From Craspedostauros australis (taxonomy: Eukaryota > Bacillariophyta > Bacillariophyceae > Mastogloiales > Achnanthaceae), in contig JAMXDE010000057.1 in NCBI GenBank assembly GCA_026770025.1, forward strand, positions 124,001-188,000: a stretch of 64,000 nucleotides of DNA, read 5' to 3'. Positions 43,301 to 53,896 of this stretch are shown here, one piece after another. The position numbers were made by a program, and so were the translations under genes. How positions within the stretch are numbered: the stretch's first letter is position 1; each line of letters starts with the position of its first letter. The notes under the pieces were generated by a model. That model did not search any database, was not told where the DNA came from, and was given only the letters and a program-made list of their open reading frames with translations.

Positions 43301-46300
43301 CCATCTGAATCAAGGTCCAGCTCCGTCGCCAGAGCATTCAGATAGTCCTCATCATCATCCGCACCATCATCGTCGTCGTCGGCATCTGGATCCTCACTCT
43401 TCTTCACCTCTCTCATTGACACCACAGATCGAAGACCAGCGCTGTACTCCATCGGAAACTCATCTTCCTCCTCGAAGTAGTACTGCTCGGCCTCCTCGAT
43501 GAGGGTGAAGTTCATGAGTGTCTTGGACACAGACGGGAAGTACTTAAAGCTGTCCTTGAAGACATCGTAGTACTTCTTGGTGTAGCAGATCGTGATGGCT
43601 GCCTTGTGGAGTGCCTCGATGGCTTCAGGCTCGAAGTCATCTTCCAGCTCTGTTGCTTCTGTCTCCTTGATGATGTCATCGATCTCTTTTCGGATTCGTC
43701 TCTTTCGTTGGCGGCGTTCCTTTCTCTTGGCCTTCTTGTCTTCCTCTGTCTCCTCTTCTTCCGCCTCGGATGTATTGTCGGCATCAGCATCGTCGACATC
43801 AACGTCGGCGTTGGCGCGGTCGGCATCGGTGACAGCATCGGTGGCTGCATCGGTGGTTGCATCGGTGGCTGCATCGGTGGATGGCTCAGTGACAGCCTCT
43901 GCAGCTGCCTCGTCAATGGCAACGGCTGGTTGGCCAGCAACCTCCTTCTTGGGGTTATCGTCATCAACAGGCGTTGGTGTTGGCGTTGGCGTCGCAGTTG
44001 GAGTTGGAACGCTCTCTGCCTCAACCGCAGATTCAGCTTCACTCTCCACATCGCTGTCATCAAATGCATCATCACCATCTGAATCAAGGTCCAGCTCCGT
44101 CGCCAGAGCATTCAGATAGTCCTCATCATCATCCGCACCATCATCGTCGTCGTCGGCATCTGGATCCTCACTCTTCTTCACCTCTCTCATTGACACCACA
44201 GATCGAAGACCAGCGCTGTACTCCATCGGAAACTCATCTTCCTCCTCGAAGTAGTACTGCTCGGCCTCCTCGATGAGGGTGAAGTTCATGAGTGTCTTGG
44301 ACACAGACGGGAAGTACTTAAAGCTGTCCTTGAAGACATCGTAGTACTTCTTGGTGTAGCAGATCGTGATGGCTGCCTTGTGGAGTGCCTCGATGGCTTC
44401 AGGCTCGAAGTCATCTTCCAGCTCTGTTGCTTCTGTCTCCTTGATGATGTCATCGATCTCTTTTCGGATTCGTCTCTTTCGTTGGCGGCGTTCCTTTCTC
44501 TTGGCCTTCTTGTCTTCCTCTGTCTCCTCTTCTTCCGCCTCGGATGTATTGTCGGCATCAGCATCGTCGACATCAACGTCGGCGTTGGCGCGGTCGGCAT
44601 CGGTGACAGCATCGGTGGCTGCATCGGTGGTTGCATCGGTGGCTGCATCGGTGGATGGCTCAGTGACAGCCTCTGCAGCTGCCTCGTCAATGGCAACGGC
44701 TGGTTGGCCAGCAACCTCCTTCTTGGGGTTATCGTCATCAACAGGCGTTGGTGTTGGCGTTGGCGTCGCAGTTGGAGTTGGAACGCTCTCTGCCTCAACC
44801 GCAGCTTCACCTTCGGCCTCCACATCGCTGTCATCAAATGCATCATCACCATCTGAATCAAGGTCCAGCTCCGTCGCCAGAGCATTCAGATAGTCCTCAT
44901 CATCATCCGCACCATCATCGTCGTCGTCGGCATCTGGATCCTCACTCTTCTTCACCTCTCTCATTGACACCACAGATCGAAGACCAGCGCTGTACTCCAT
45001 CGGAAACTCATCTTCCTCCTCGAAGTAGTACTGCTCGGCCTCCTCGATGAGGGTGAAGTTCATGAGTGTCTTGGACACAGACGGGAAGTACTTAAAGCTG
45101 TCCTTGAAGACATCGTAGTACTTCTTGGTGTAGCAGATCGTGATGGCTGCCTTGTGGAGTGCCTCGATGGCTTCAGGCTCGAAGTCATCTTCCAGCTCTG
45201 TTGCTTCTGTCTCCTTGATGATGTCATCGATCTCTTTTCGGATTCGTCTCTTTCGTTGGCGGCGTTCCTTTCTCTTGGCCTTCTTGTCTTCCTCTGTCTC
45301 CTCTTCTTCCGCCTCGGATGTATTGTCGGCATCAGCATCGTCGACATCAACGTCGGCGTTGGCGCGGTCGGCATCGGTGACAGCATCGGTGGCTGCATCG
45401 GTGGTTGCATCGGTGGCTGCATCGGTGGATGGCTCAGTGACAGCCTCTGCAGCTGCCTCGTCAATGGCAACGGCTGGTTGGCCAGCAACCTCCTTCTTGG
45501 GGTTATCGTCATCAACAGGCGTTGGAGTTGGCGTCGCAGTTGGAGTTGGAACGCTCTCTGCCTCAACCGCAGCTTCACCTTCGGCCTCCACATCGCTGTC
45601 ATCAAATGCATCATCACCATCTGAATCAAGGTCCAGCTCCGTCGCCAGAGCATTCAGATAGTCCTCATCATCATCCGCACCATCATCGTCGTCGTCGGCA
45701 TCTGGATCCTCACTCTTCTTCACCTCTCTCATTGACACCACAGATCGAAGACCAGCGCTGTACTCCATCGGAAACTCATCTTCCTCCTCGAAGTAGTACT
45801 GCTCGGCCTCCTCGATGAGGGTGAAGTTCATGAGTGTCTTGGACACAGACGGGAAGTACTTAAAGCTGTCCTTGAAGACATCGTAGTACTTCTTGGTGTA
45901 GCAGATCGTGATGGCTGCCTTGTGGAGTGCCTCGATGGCTTCAGGCTCGAAGTCATCTTCCAGCTCTGTTGCTTCTGTCTCCTTGATGATGTCATCGATC
46001 TCTTTTCGGATTCGTCTCTTTCGTTGGCGGCGTTCCTTTCTCTTGGCCTTCTTGTCTTCCTCTGTCTCCTCTTCTTCCGCCTCGGATGTATTGTCGGCAT
46101 CAGCATCGTCGACATCAACGTCGGCGTTGGCGCGGTCGGCATCGGTGACAGCATCGGTGGCTGCATCGGTGGTTGCATCGGTGGCTGCATCGGTGGATGG
46201 CTCAGTGACAGCCTCTGCAGCTGCCTCGTCAATGGCAACGGCTGGTTGGCCAGCAACCTCCTTCTTGGGGTTATCGTCATCAACAGGCGTTGGAGTTGGC

Positions 46301-46890
46301 GTCGCAGTTGGAGTTGGAACGCTCTCTGCCTCAACCGCAGCTTCACCTTCGGCCTCCACATCGCTGTCATCAAATGCATCATCACCATCTGAATCAAGGT
46401 CCAGCTCCGTCGCCAGAGCATTCAGATAGTCCTCATCATCATCCGCACCATCATCGTCGTCGTCGGCATCTGGATCCTCACTCTTCTTCACCTCTCTCAT
46501 TGACACCACAGATCGAAGACCAGCGCTGTACTCCATCGGAAACTCATCTTCCTCCTCGAAGTAGTACTGCTCGGCCTCCTCGATGAGGGTGAAGTTCATG
46601 AGTGTCTTGGACACAGACGGGAAGTACTTAAAGCTGTCCTTGAAGACATCGTAGTACTTCTTGGTGTAGCAGATCGTGATGGCTGCCTTGTGGAGTGCCT
46701 CGATGGCTTCAGGCTCGAAGTCATCTTCCAGCTCTGTTGCTTCCGTCTCCTTGATGATGTCATCGATCTCTTTTCGGATTCGTCGCTTTCGTTGGCGGCG
46801 TTCCGCTCTCATCTGACGACGCTCATCTTCGGTGACGGTTTGAGTGGTTGTTTGAGTGGAGGCTTCCACAGACTCCACCTCCTCCGACAT
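37385..46890 (-). CDS. Giant tandem-repeat protein (~3,140 aa, 11 near-identical repeats, Cys/His-rich C-terminus)
   Basis: Proposed structure: exon 1 46890-38625, an 83-bp GT-AG intron (38624-38542), exon 2 38541-37385, stop at 37385. The two exons total 9,423 nt, divisible by three. The start is ATG 46890 (MSEEVESVEAS); an upstream in-frame ATG at 46983 is possible. Each of eleven repeats has a basic-helical module (RRQRKRRIRKEIDDIIKE through SMREVKK, about 107 aa), an Asp-rich segment, a PTPTATPTP hinge, and an Ala/Thr/Asp linker (DAATDATTDAATDAV). Exon 2 encodes an acidic then Lys/Pro-rich region and a C-terminal cluster (CDLC, CSKSC, LCRNC) that looks zinc-binding. No signal peptide or membrane segment. 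I do not recognise the repeat module. The very acidic, repetitive character recalls scaffold or silica-associated proteins, but that is a guess. Confidence 0.75.
38542..38624 (-). other. Inferred 83-bp GT-AG intron
   Basis: On the minus strand the donor is GAAG|GTGAGG and the acceptor GCCGCAG|CTG. Without splicing, the repeat frame runs into a hydrophobic, non-repeat tail and stops at 38425. With splicing, the sequence joins DVEGEA of the last repeat to VGPTEFDPP in the frame of the 389-codon ORF below, and DVEGEA recurs inside other repeats. The length is typical of diatom introns. A frameshift or assembly error is the alternative. Confidence 0.6.
38626..46806 (-). repeat. Coding tandem array: 11 units of 774 or 768 bp with a four-unit higher-order period
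   Basis: The same GTTGGCGGCGTTCC landmark recurs near 46793, 46024, 45256, 44482, 43708, 42934, 42166, 41392, 40618, 39844 and 39070. Spacing is 774 bp, or 768 bp where one PT pair is missing. Units differ by only a few bases. Variant types, N- to C-terminal, are A-short, A-short, A-long, B, B, A-short, A-long, B, C, B and terminal. Here A has VEAEGEAAVEAES, B has VESEAESAVEAES and C has VEGEAESAVEAES. Units 2-5 and 6-9 therefore repeat the same four-unit order with a period of 3,090 bp. Confidence 0.95.
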
Positions 46891-48187
46891 CACGACTCTG
46901 TCTTTTGATGTGCAGAATTCACCTCTCTCTTCGTTGATTGGCCTTCGCTTGTCTCTGTGGTCTGGTTGGACGAGTATTGGCAATGCCAGCTCAAAGTCTC
47001 CCAGAGCGGTATGCGCAGCCGCTGTTCACACGTTGCTGATGGAGTTGCCCCGAAGCGATAAGTCTCTCGACGTATTTGTATTCTGTCGTTGTGATTGCGT
47101 TCTTCTCTGTCTTCTTGCCGTGGCCTCTTGTGAGGTGTGATGTCAAAGAGAAACGAGAAAGGTGAATACTCGCGTTTGTGTTTGTGTACGCGCACGCATG
47201 CACGTGTTCATGAAGTGTGCAATTGGCTGACGCCGTTCCAGAGAGTGTGTTTGCTGTTGTCTGTGATCGTGGTGATTGACTTCAGGGTTCCGATTTGGAT
47301 CCGAGAAAAACCTCGTGACGGTCACAAACCCAAAACATCCAAAATCGTATCTTCGTGAGACCATTGACTCATTCGACTAAAACACAGAATGTCGCACACG
47401 TAGTTCTCGTTGTCACAAAGCGTGAACCAATCAGAATGCAGATATCCGTTTTTGGTAGGTCTTGGTAGCGAACGTACGCTGAGTTGCACTTTGTCAGCCC
47501 ATCCATCTGCCGCAAGACATCTGCGTGTCTTTGATGGGCATCAAGAAACATCGAAACGATGACATCGAATGACGCACCGCCAACACATCGTGTTGGAAAA
47601 AGGCAAACAACTGCGTCAACTTCAATTGTTGCAGTGGCAACTGCAACTACGACAGCCACACGCGCACACTCATCCATCAATCGATCAAATGGTCCATGTA
47701 TCCCCATCCACTCACTCATCTGTCAACAGAAGGGACACAACGAAGGAATTCAAACCATCAAACGACCGAAGCAAACGAAAGAAGAAAGCAAGACAGACAG
47801 ATAGCAACAGATAGCAACAGATCCAGCCTACATCCATCGGCAACACCCGAGCGACAGCGGAGAGGCATCAAGGTTTGAGTGGATCGCAGCATCGGTATTG
47901 CCATCAGCAAAGAGATCAGCAAAGACATCGGCAAAGCCAAAGCCATTGGCAGAAGCATCAGAATCCTCAACATTGCACTTGGACCACAGGGAAGGTGTCA
48001 TCATCGATTGAGATCACAACCCCACGTCATTCGCACGGATACTCACACTCAACGGACCGTACTCGAATACAAGCCAGCTGGGCAGTATCGGAGCGGGCCT
48101 GAATAGCAGACAGAATACGGGCGGCAGACGCAGGGGACAGACAAGATTCGCGCACAAAGGATTGACACCAGCTGCAGCAGGGCCACC
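46891..48187. other. Divergent intergenic region, 1.3 kb
   Basis: Lies between the giant repeat gene (minus) and the NTPase/nuclease-like gene (plus), so it should contain both promoters. It has a tandem ATAGCAACAG (47801-47820) and a GCAAAG-type repeat near 47905-47945. No convincing ORF or RNA gene. Confidence 0.55.
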
Positions 48188-51100
48188 ATGAGGGTCCCAA
48201 CCAGCGCGTCCTGGAAGGTCCAGGCAGCATCCAAGATCCTCGGCTCCTTGAATGCATTCTCCGTCATCATCCTACTCACGGGGCTGCTCACATCGTTCGC
48301 GTTCGTTCTGCCTCCCAGCATCCCGCAACCATTCAGGAGGACGTTCGCTCTGCCCGCAGCCTCGCCGTCCGAACCACCACCGCCCGAATTCGGAATGGCG
48401 GACATACCAGGCATCAACGGGTACACCCTTGGCAAGCACCCTCACTTCGCGAAGGGCAGAGGCTTCCTCATCAATCCGAAGACAGATCTGGAAAAGCCAG
48501 AAGACTTGCTGAAGCGACCGGCCGTGCCGAAGGGGATCAACGGCGTCAACGCTGGCAACAATGGGAATCTTCCAGGTCGCGACCAGCAGTACACCAACAG
48601 GAACCGACAGCCGGCACAACCACAGCAGCAGCAACAACAACAACCAAGTCAACAATACGAACAGCAATTCCAGCAGTACCAACAGTACAATCCACAACAA
48701 CAGTCACCGCCGCCGCAGCAGCAGCAGCCGCCACCGCCTCCACCAGAATCCCAAAACTGGATGGGCAAACCCTGGCCAACTCCACCGCCTCCGTACGACA
48801 CCATCCCCTCCACGGCGTCGCAACATCCTCCGCAGCCCTACCAACAACAGCAGTACCAGCAACCACCGCAACAACCACCACCACCACCGCAACAACAACA
48901 GGCTCAGCCATATCAAGGTCAGCCGGACGCTGATCAACTCTACCAAGGCCAACAGCAGTACGCTCAACCAGCGTATCCCGGTCAACCATTTCCGGACCAG
49001 CAGTACGACTATAATGCTCAACAAGACCAACAACCGCAGCAGCAGCAGCAGGTGACGGCAACGCCAAGCGCACCACCACACGACGACGTTACCTCCTTGC
49101 TCTTTGGCCCATCTGAGATTGGCTTCTTCACCAAGTGCTTCGAGATCCTGGGGTGGGACGATACAAAGAGCCGCAGCTTCCTTCGCATCTATCTGGAGGC
49201 ACGCGAATCCCTTGCCTACCTCAAGAGCTCTGTTGACGGCGAAGGTGCCTTGCCAGCCGAAGCGGAAGTGCCCAAGATCCCTCGAGCAGGCAAGAACATC
49301 AAGTCCGATCTCTACTTCATCCTGGAATACACCATCCGCGACCTCGTCAAGGACAAGGACTGGGGAAATATGTTCTTCTTCTTCCAGTACGAGGTCGTCA
49401 ACACAGGAGCCTGCATCATGAACCTCCCGTCGCCAAGGACCGACAAGAACAGTTGCCTCAGCGACATCCGTCATCTCTTCATCAACCACGATGTCAAAAG
49501 TCTCACCATCCAGTACTACAGCAAGGCATGGGCGGTCAGCCCCGAAGACATCAAGGTGGGCGCAGCCGACCTAGGCAGCTGGAAGAAGAGGTTCGAAGAC
49601 AACTTCCCGGATGATGACCAGGCGACATACCGCGCCATCGAGAATCATCTGGCGAAGACCGTCAAGAAGACCGTCAACAGCATCGACGAAGATGCTCAAG
49701 AATACGACACCAACCTCGTAGAGCCCTACAACCAACGACCGCCGATGGAGGCACTGATGGATGCCCCGTGCAATTCCAGTGCTCTCGTCGTGGCTGGCGA
49801 GAAGGGCAGCGGTCGTGGCAATGCTCTCTACGCCGCCACCAGCTTCGAACCGGATCTCACCAGGCTCTTCGTCACCATGCCAGAGATCGAGAAATCGGCA
49901 ATGGTCATGACGGGCGAAGAGAAGGAGCGCCTCCAGATCGTGGAAGACATGCTGGCCTGCATCCAGGACAACAAGCTAGACTCGGGAGACATGAAGGACG
50001 TCATGGAGACGCTCTATCGAGTCAAGACCGGTTGCTACAGGAACCGCAACCAATGGACCAAGAAGGAGCTCTACTCCCAGATTGGCAAGGCACTGGACGG
50101 CTCATGCACGGAATGGTTCGAAAAGAACGACATCACCATGCCTGGAAGCGTCCTGATCGTCGTGGACGACGTGGGGCGGAAACGTGACTGCACTCTCGCT
50201 TTGGTCGACATTCACCGCGACCTCAAGTACGATCTTCTCTACCGTCGCAAGATCGCCAAGAACTGCGGCTTCGTCTTCTGCGGCGTGACGGCCGATGACA
50301 TCGCCAACAAGACCGACATCGAATGCCTTGGCATGTACCGCACCCAGACCATCCTCATGAGAACGGAGAAGATCAAGACAGAGAACATCGAGTACTCCGA
50401 GCTCATTGCTCAGAAGGATTACTCCGAGGCTGTGACCGAGAACATCAGGATGCTGTCCCAAGGCATCCACAAGGTCGTGCAGAGCGAGATCCTCAAGCTC
50501 TTTTCCACTCCCTTCACGAACGACCGCCTGCCTGAGACCTCGAGCAGCGAGAAGCAAGGGGTCGACTACGCCACGATGCTGAACACCATGTTCAGGGACG
50601 ATGTCATCGTTGACTACGTCTTCAGCCGATTCAACAGCCTCGACAAGATGAACGCCCTTCCCAAGAACCAAGACCACGGCGTCAGCGACAAGTCCTTCCA
50701 AGACCTCCTGAAGGAGTCGGTGCCCTCCATGAACACGGACAGGGATACCAACATTCGAGTGCAAGGCGGCATTAACAGGCCTCCCATGCCAGTTGCCAAC
50801 GGTCAATACGTCCATGCCAGCGGCAACACGAATCAAGTCAACGAAGCCCATCGCAGCGTCGTCCATTCCAACGGAGCCTACCAGAATGGAGCCGAGCTCA
50901 ATGGCGCCCACTCCAACGGCTACCAGAATGGTGCACACTCCAACGGAGCCTACGGAAATGGTGGTTATGGCAATGGGCCCTACTCCGACAGTGCTCATCA
51001 GAACGGCCCCTACCAGAATGGCGCTGAACAGAATGGAGCGTACCAAAACGGCAGCCACCAATACGGTGCGTACCAGAACGGCGCCCACTCCAATGGCGCA

Positions 51101-53257
51101 CCACAGAACGGTGCGTACCAAAATAGCTCTCGTCAGAATGGCGCAGGCCAACCTGATCCAGGGTATGTCAACGGCGCACCACAGAACGGAGCTCCACCGA
51201 ACGGAGCTTATCAGACTGGCAACCAGCAGAGTGGTTCTTATCAGCAGGGTGCACAACAAGCTGGAGGTTATCAGAATGGAGCTACCCAGAACGGTGCTCG
51301 CCAAAATGATGCTCACTCCAACGGAGCCTACCAGAATGGCGCCCAACAAGCTCAGGCTTTTCAGAGTGGGGCTCAATCCAACGGTGCTACCCAGAATGGT
51401 GCTCACTCCAACGCAGCCTACCAGAATGGTGCCGCCCCCAATGGAATGCAGCAACCTGGTTCCGCACAGCCTAGACCTCACGCCAACGGTGCCCAGCAGA
51501 ACGGGGCTGCCCAGAATGCTGCCCACCAAGCTGGAACCTATTCCAACGGAGCCCAACAAAATGGCGTTCACCGGAATCCTGCCCAGTCCAATGAATTTCC
51601 GCAGAACGGTGCTCATCAGACCGGGGCTTACTCCAACGGAGCTGCATACAATGGTAATCAGCAAAACGGGAGCCATCAGAACGGTGCATCGCAACACGTC
51701 CCTCATCAGACCAGCGCTCAACAGCATGGTGCCCGTCAGAACTCGGCACAACAAGGTTCTGTCCCTGTCAATCGGGCTCAGCAGAATGCAGCCCAGCAGA
51801 ATGCAGCCCAGCAGAATGCAGCTCAGCAGAATGCAGCTCAGCAGAATGCAGCCCAGCAAAACAATGTTCGTCAGAACTCGGCGCCAACGGATGCAGTTCA
51901 TTTCAGCGGAGCTCAGCAGAATAGAGCTCAACAGACTGGAGCTCCACAGAATGCAGCTCGCCGTGGAGACGATCGCTCTCATCGACCTCAACGAATTGAA
52001 ACTCAACAGAATGTCGTCCCCCAGAACCATAGTACTCAGAACGGACCTGGACAGAGCACGAGGCAGCAAAACACACAACTGCCCACAAGTCACCGCAACG
52101 AAGCTCAACACCAGAAGGCCCGGACAAACGAAGCTCAACAGAATCAAGTTCAACAGAACCAAGCTCAACAGAATCAAGTTCAACAGAATCAAGTTCGACC
52201 GAACCAAGTTCAACAACAGCAGGCGAAACGCACCCGGGCTCAGCGGAACGAAATGCGCCGAACTGCGGTCCAGCAGAACTTTGCGCAGCAGGCACCAAAA
52301 CCTGACAAGCCTGCCGCCAACGTTAAGCCACCTGCGCCACAGCAAGCTGTTCCAACAGAACCAGTTGCTGTTCCGAAGGCAAGACGACAAGAAGGCAGCT
52401 TGGTCTTCAAGGATGTCGTCGCGTGCCACATCCATCGATTGCTGAAAACGGCTGACACTGGCACTGAAGTCGACCAGTACATCCTGAACGCACCGTGGGC
52501 CCCAGTGCTCACCGATCCCTTGGCCTCGCAGTACATCCCAAGTTTTAATACGGCCGCTCACAGGCACGATCTTGCCAGCATCGCCAAAGCAGTCATGGGC
52601 GCCAACGGAGCTCCTGCCAACTCGATCATCATCCGCCAAGGTTCTCCGTCAGCCCAAGGCGCCGACATGTTCATCCTCATCAAGGATCCCACCAGGGCGA
52701 GCTATCGCCTCGACATCATCCAAGCCAAGAACTACCACGACATCAGCGACAAGGATGTCAACGAGATGATTTCCAAGCTCGGGGCAGTCACATCGAGAGG
52801 CACAAAAACTGGATTCGAGCCCGATGACACTGATGCAAGGTTCGATGCCAGCGTGTATCGAACGCAGGATCCGAAGCAAGATGCTATGGAGACAAGCCAT
52901 CTGCTCTCGGACTTGGTGTCATGGGGCACGAATTCAAGGAATCGGATGAGGGATATCAAGAATGCGCACATCGCCCGCTTAGCCGCGACGTATCTGCGCG
53001 AGCATCTATCCCATCTCATCAACCAACCAATCGTGACGGGGGATCGCATCCTCGTGGTGAACTGCAAGTCTATCGACAAGGGGCATAAGATCAAGTCCGT
53101 CAACGGTATCGTCGTCTGGACGAACGAATTCCTCGAACCGACCCTGTCGGAATTCAATGTGGGCGACCAGGAGGAAGAATCGTCGGTCGCTCTCAACGAC
53201 GTCGAAGGTGACATCTGCGACGCCGCCGCATACTACCAACAGGGGATTCGTCACTGA
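48188..53257 (+). CDS. RHS/Crinkler-like protein: targeting leader, P-loop-like region, NGA-repeat spacer, PD-(D/E)xK-like nuclease region
   Basis: 1,689 aa. Residues 20-43 form a hydrophobic segment ending in SFAFVLPPSIP, which reads as a signal peptide with an ASAFAP-like plastid motif. A Gln/Pro-rich region (about 140-300) follows, then a globular part (300-510). The P-loop-like AGEKGSGRGN (536-545) has Arg in place of the Walker A Lys and Gly in place of Ser/Thr. A Walker-B-like hydrophobic strand ends in D660-D661 (LIVVDDVG). Residues about 895-1350 are NGA/QNGA repeats. The C-terminal part has GADMFIL (D1493) and LDIIQAKNY (Q1512, K1514), the D ... QxK form of a PD-(D/E)xK nuclease core. 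NTPase plus REase-like domains is the described layout of RHS and Crinkler-type proteins. Activity, location and substrate are unknown. Single exon. Confidence 0.62.
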   Translation: MRVPTSASWKVQAASKILGSLNAFSVIILLTGLLTSFAFVLPPSIPQPFRRTFALPAASPSEPPPPEFGMADIPGINGYTLGKHPHFAKGRGFLINPKTDLEKPEDLLKRPAVPKGINGVNAGNNGNLPGRDQQYTNRNRQPAQPQQQQQQQPSQQYEQQFQQYQQYNPQQQSPPPQQQQPPPPPPESQNWMGKPWPTPPPPYDTIPSTASQHPPQPYQQQQYQQPPQQPPPPPQQQQAQPYQGQPDADQLYQGQQQYAQPAYPGQPFPDQQYDYNAQQDQQPQQQQQVTATPSAPPHDDVTSLLFGPSEIGFFTKCFEILGWDDTKSRSFLRIYLEARESLAYLKSSVDGEGALPAEAEVPKIPRAGKNIKSDLYFILEYTIRDLVKDKDWGNMFFFFQYEVVNTGACIMNLPSPRTDKNSCLSDIRHLFINHDVKSLTIQYYSKAWAVSPEDIKVGAADLGSWKKRFEDNFPDDDQATYRAIENHLAKTVKKTVNSIDEDAQEYDTNLVEPYNQRPPMEALMDAPCNSSALVVAGEKGSGRGNALYAATSFEPDLTRLFVTMPEIEKSAMVMTGEEKERLQIVEDMLACIQDNKLDSGDMKDVMETLYRVKTGCYRNRNQWTKKELYSQIGKALDGSCTEWFEKNDITMPGSVLIVVDDVGRKRDCTLALVDIHRDLKYDLLYRRKIAKNCGFVFCGVTADDIANKTDIECLGMYRTQTILMRTEKIKTENIEYSELIAQKDYSEAVTENIRMLSQGIHKVVQSEILKLFSTPFTNDRLPETSSSEKQGVDYATMLNTMFRDDVIVDYVFSRFNSLDKMNALPKNQDHGVSDKSFQDLLKESVPSMNTDRDTNIRVQGGINRPPMPVANGQYVHASGNTNQVNEAHRSVVHSNGAYQNGAELNGAHSNGYQNGAHSNGAYGNGGYGNGPYSDSAHQNGPYQNGAEQNGAYQNGSHQYGAYQNGAHSNGAPQNGAYQNSSRQNGAGQPDPGYVNGAPQNGAPPNGAYQTGNQQSGSYQQGAQQAGGYQNGATQNGARQNDAHSNGAYQNGAQQAQAFQSGAQSNGATQNGAHSNAAYQNGAAPNGMQQPGSAQPRPHANGAQQNGAAQNAAHQAGTYSNGAQQNGVHRNPAQSNEFPQNGAHQTGAYSNGAAYNGNQQNGSHQNGASQHVPHQTSAQQHGARQNSAQQGSVPVNRAQQNAAQQNAAQQNAAQQNAAQQNAAQQNNVRQNSAPTDAVHFSGAQQNRAQQTGAPQNAARRGDDRSHRPQRIETQQNVVPQNHSTQNGPGQSTRQQNTQLPTSHRNEAQHQKARTNEAQQNQVQQNQAQQNQVQQNQVRPNQVQQQQAKRTRAQRNEMRRTAVQQNFAQQAPKPDKPAANVKPPAPQQAVPTEPVAVPKARRQEGSLVFKDVVACHIHRLLKTADTGTEVDQYILNAPWAPVLTDPLASQYIPSFNTAAHRHDLASIAKAVMGANGAPANSIIIRQGSPSAQGADMFILIKDPTRASYRLDIIQAKNYHDISDKDVNEMISKLGAVTSRGTKTGFEPDDTDARFDASVYRTQDPKQDAMETSHLLSDLVSWGTNSRNRMRDIKNAHIARLAATYLREHLSHLINQPIVTGDRILVVNCKSIDKGHKIKSVNGIVVWTNEFLEPTLSEFNVGDQEEESSVALNDVEGDICDAAAYYQQGIRH
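50860..52245 (+). repeat. NGA/QNGA low-complexity coding repeat
   Basis: Degenerate 9-21-bp repeats built on CAGAATGGAGCC-type units encode xQNGA, xSNGA and later QQNAAQQNA and QQNQVQQNQ. Between 51779 and 51858 the CAGCAGAATGCAGCC unit is an almost perfect 15-bp tandem. Lack of stops in several frames produces long spurious ORFs on both strands. Confidence 0.92.
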
Positions 53258-53896
53258 ATGAACTTTCAAATGTACGTACAATCTGAGCATCAGCATCAAC
53301 TCACACACTTGCAAACTTACGAGTAGGTACGAGTATGCATGATTTTGCATGGTACCTTGTGAGCATGCATGCGAACACGGATACGTTCGACACCACATAC
53401 ATAGCTAGCTGCGCTCAATTTGAGGGGGATTGCCTGCCGCAGCATCACGAAACCAAGTATCGTAGCAGCATGCTGACGCATGCACACCCATGGGAAAACA
53501 CATACATGCATCAACAGCACGATCGGCCACGGAAAGCGCAGAGGATTCAAGATATCCGACCGAATCAAGTCATCCGTCCACATGTACTACTAGAACTTGC
53601 GCAGATGAAAACACACGACAGCAACATCAACGACAACGTCAACGTCAACACTGTGCTCTCAGCTGAGACGGAATACTAGTGCATGCACTTCACTGCATGC
53701 AAGGGGGGAAACGGCTGTAAACCATGAGCTCTGCATACATGTAAGGGACCTTCATAATTGTAATTTAACTGTATGTTGAATACAGAGAGTCTGTCTTGAG
53801 AAGTGTCATGCCGTTGGGAATGAACAATCAACTTGTCACATGCACACGCTCTCGGTTGTTGCTTCGTTGGGACAATAAATGAAACAAGGGAGCAGA
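53258..53896. other. Intergenic between convergent genes; no gene seen
   Basis: Holds the 3' flanks of the NTPase/nuclease-like gene (plus) and the SET-like gene (minus). There are many GCATGC/CATGCA-type short palindromes (53336-53368, 53683-53701). No ORF with coding character. Confidence 0.55.

Noticed and set aside
38954-46586. Repeated 98-199-codon ORFs on both strands every 774 bp
   Set aside because: Alternative-frame shadows of the giant repeat gene. The main minus-strand frame has structured helical modules and continues through all eleven units.
50793-52445. 550-codon plus-strand ORF in another frame over the NGA repeats
   Set aside because: An out-of-frame reading of the same repeats, with a Met/Thr/Arg-rich composition and no recognisable motif.
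50102-52639. 845-codon minus-strand ORF opposite the NTPase/nuclease-like gene
   Set aside because: It is rich in Leu/Ser/Val-Gly repeats that are the antisense of the NGA codon repeat, with no domain of its own. It arises because the repeat lacks stop codons in that frame.
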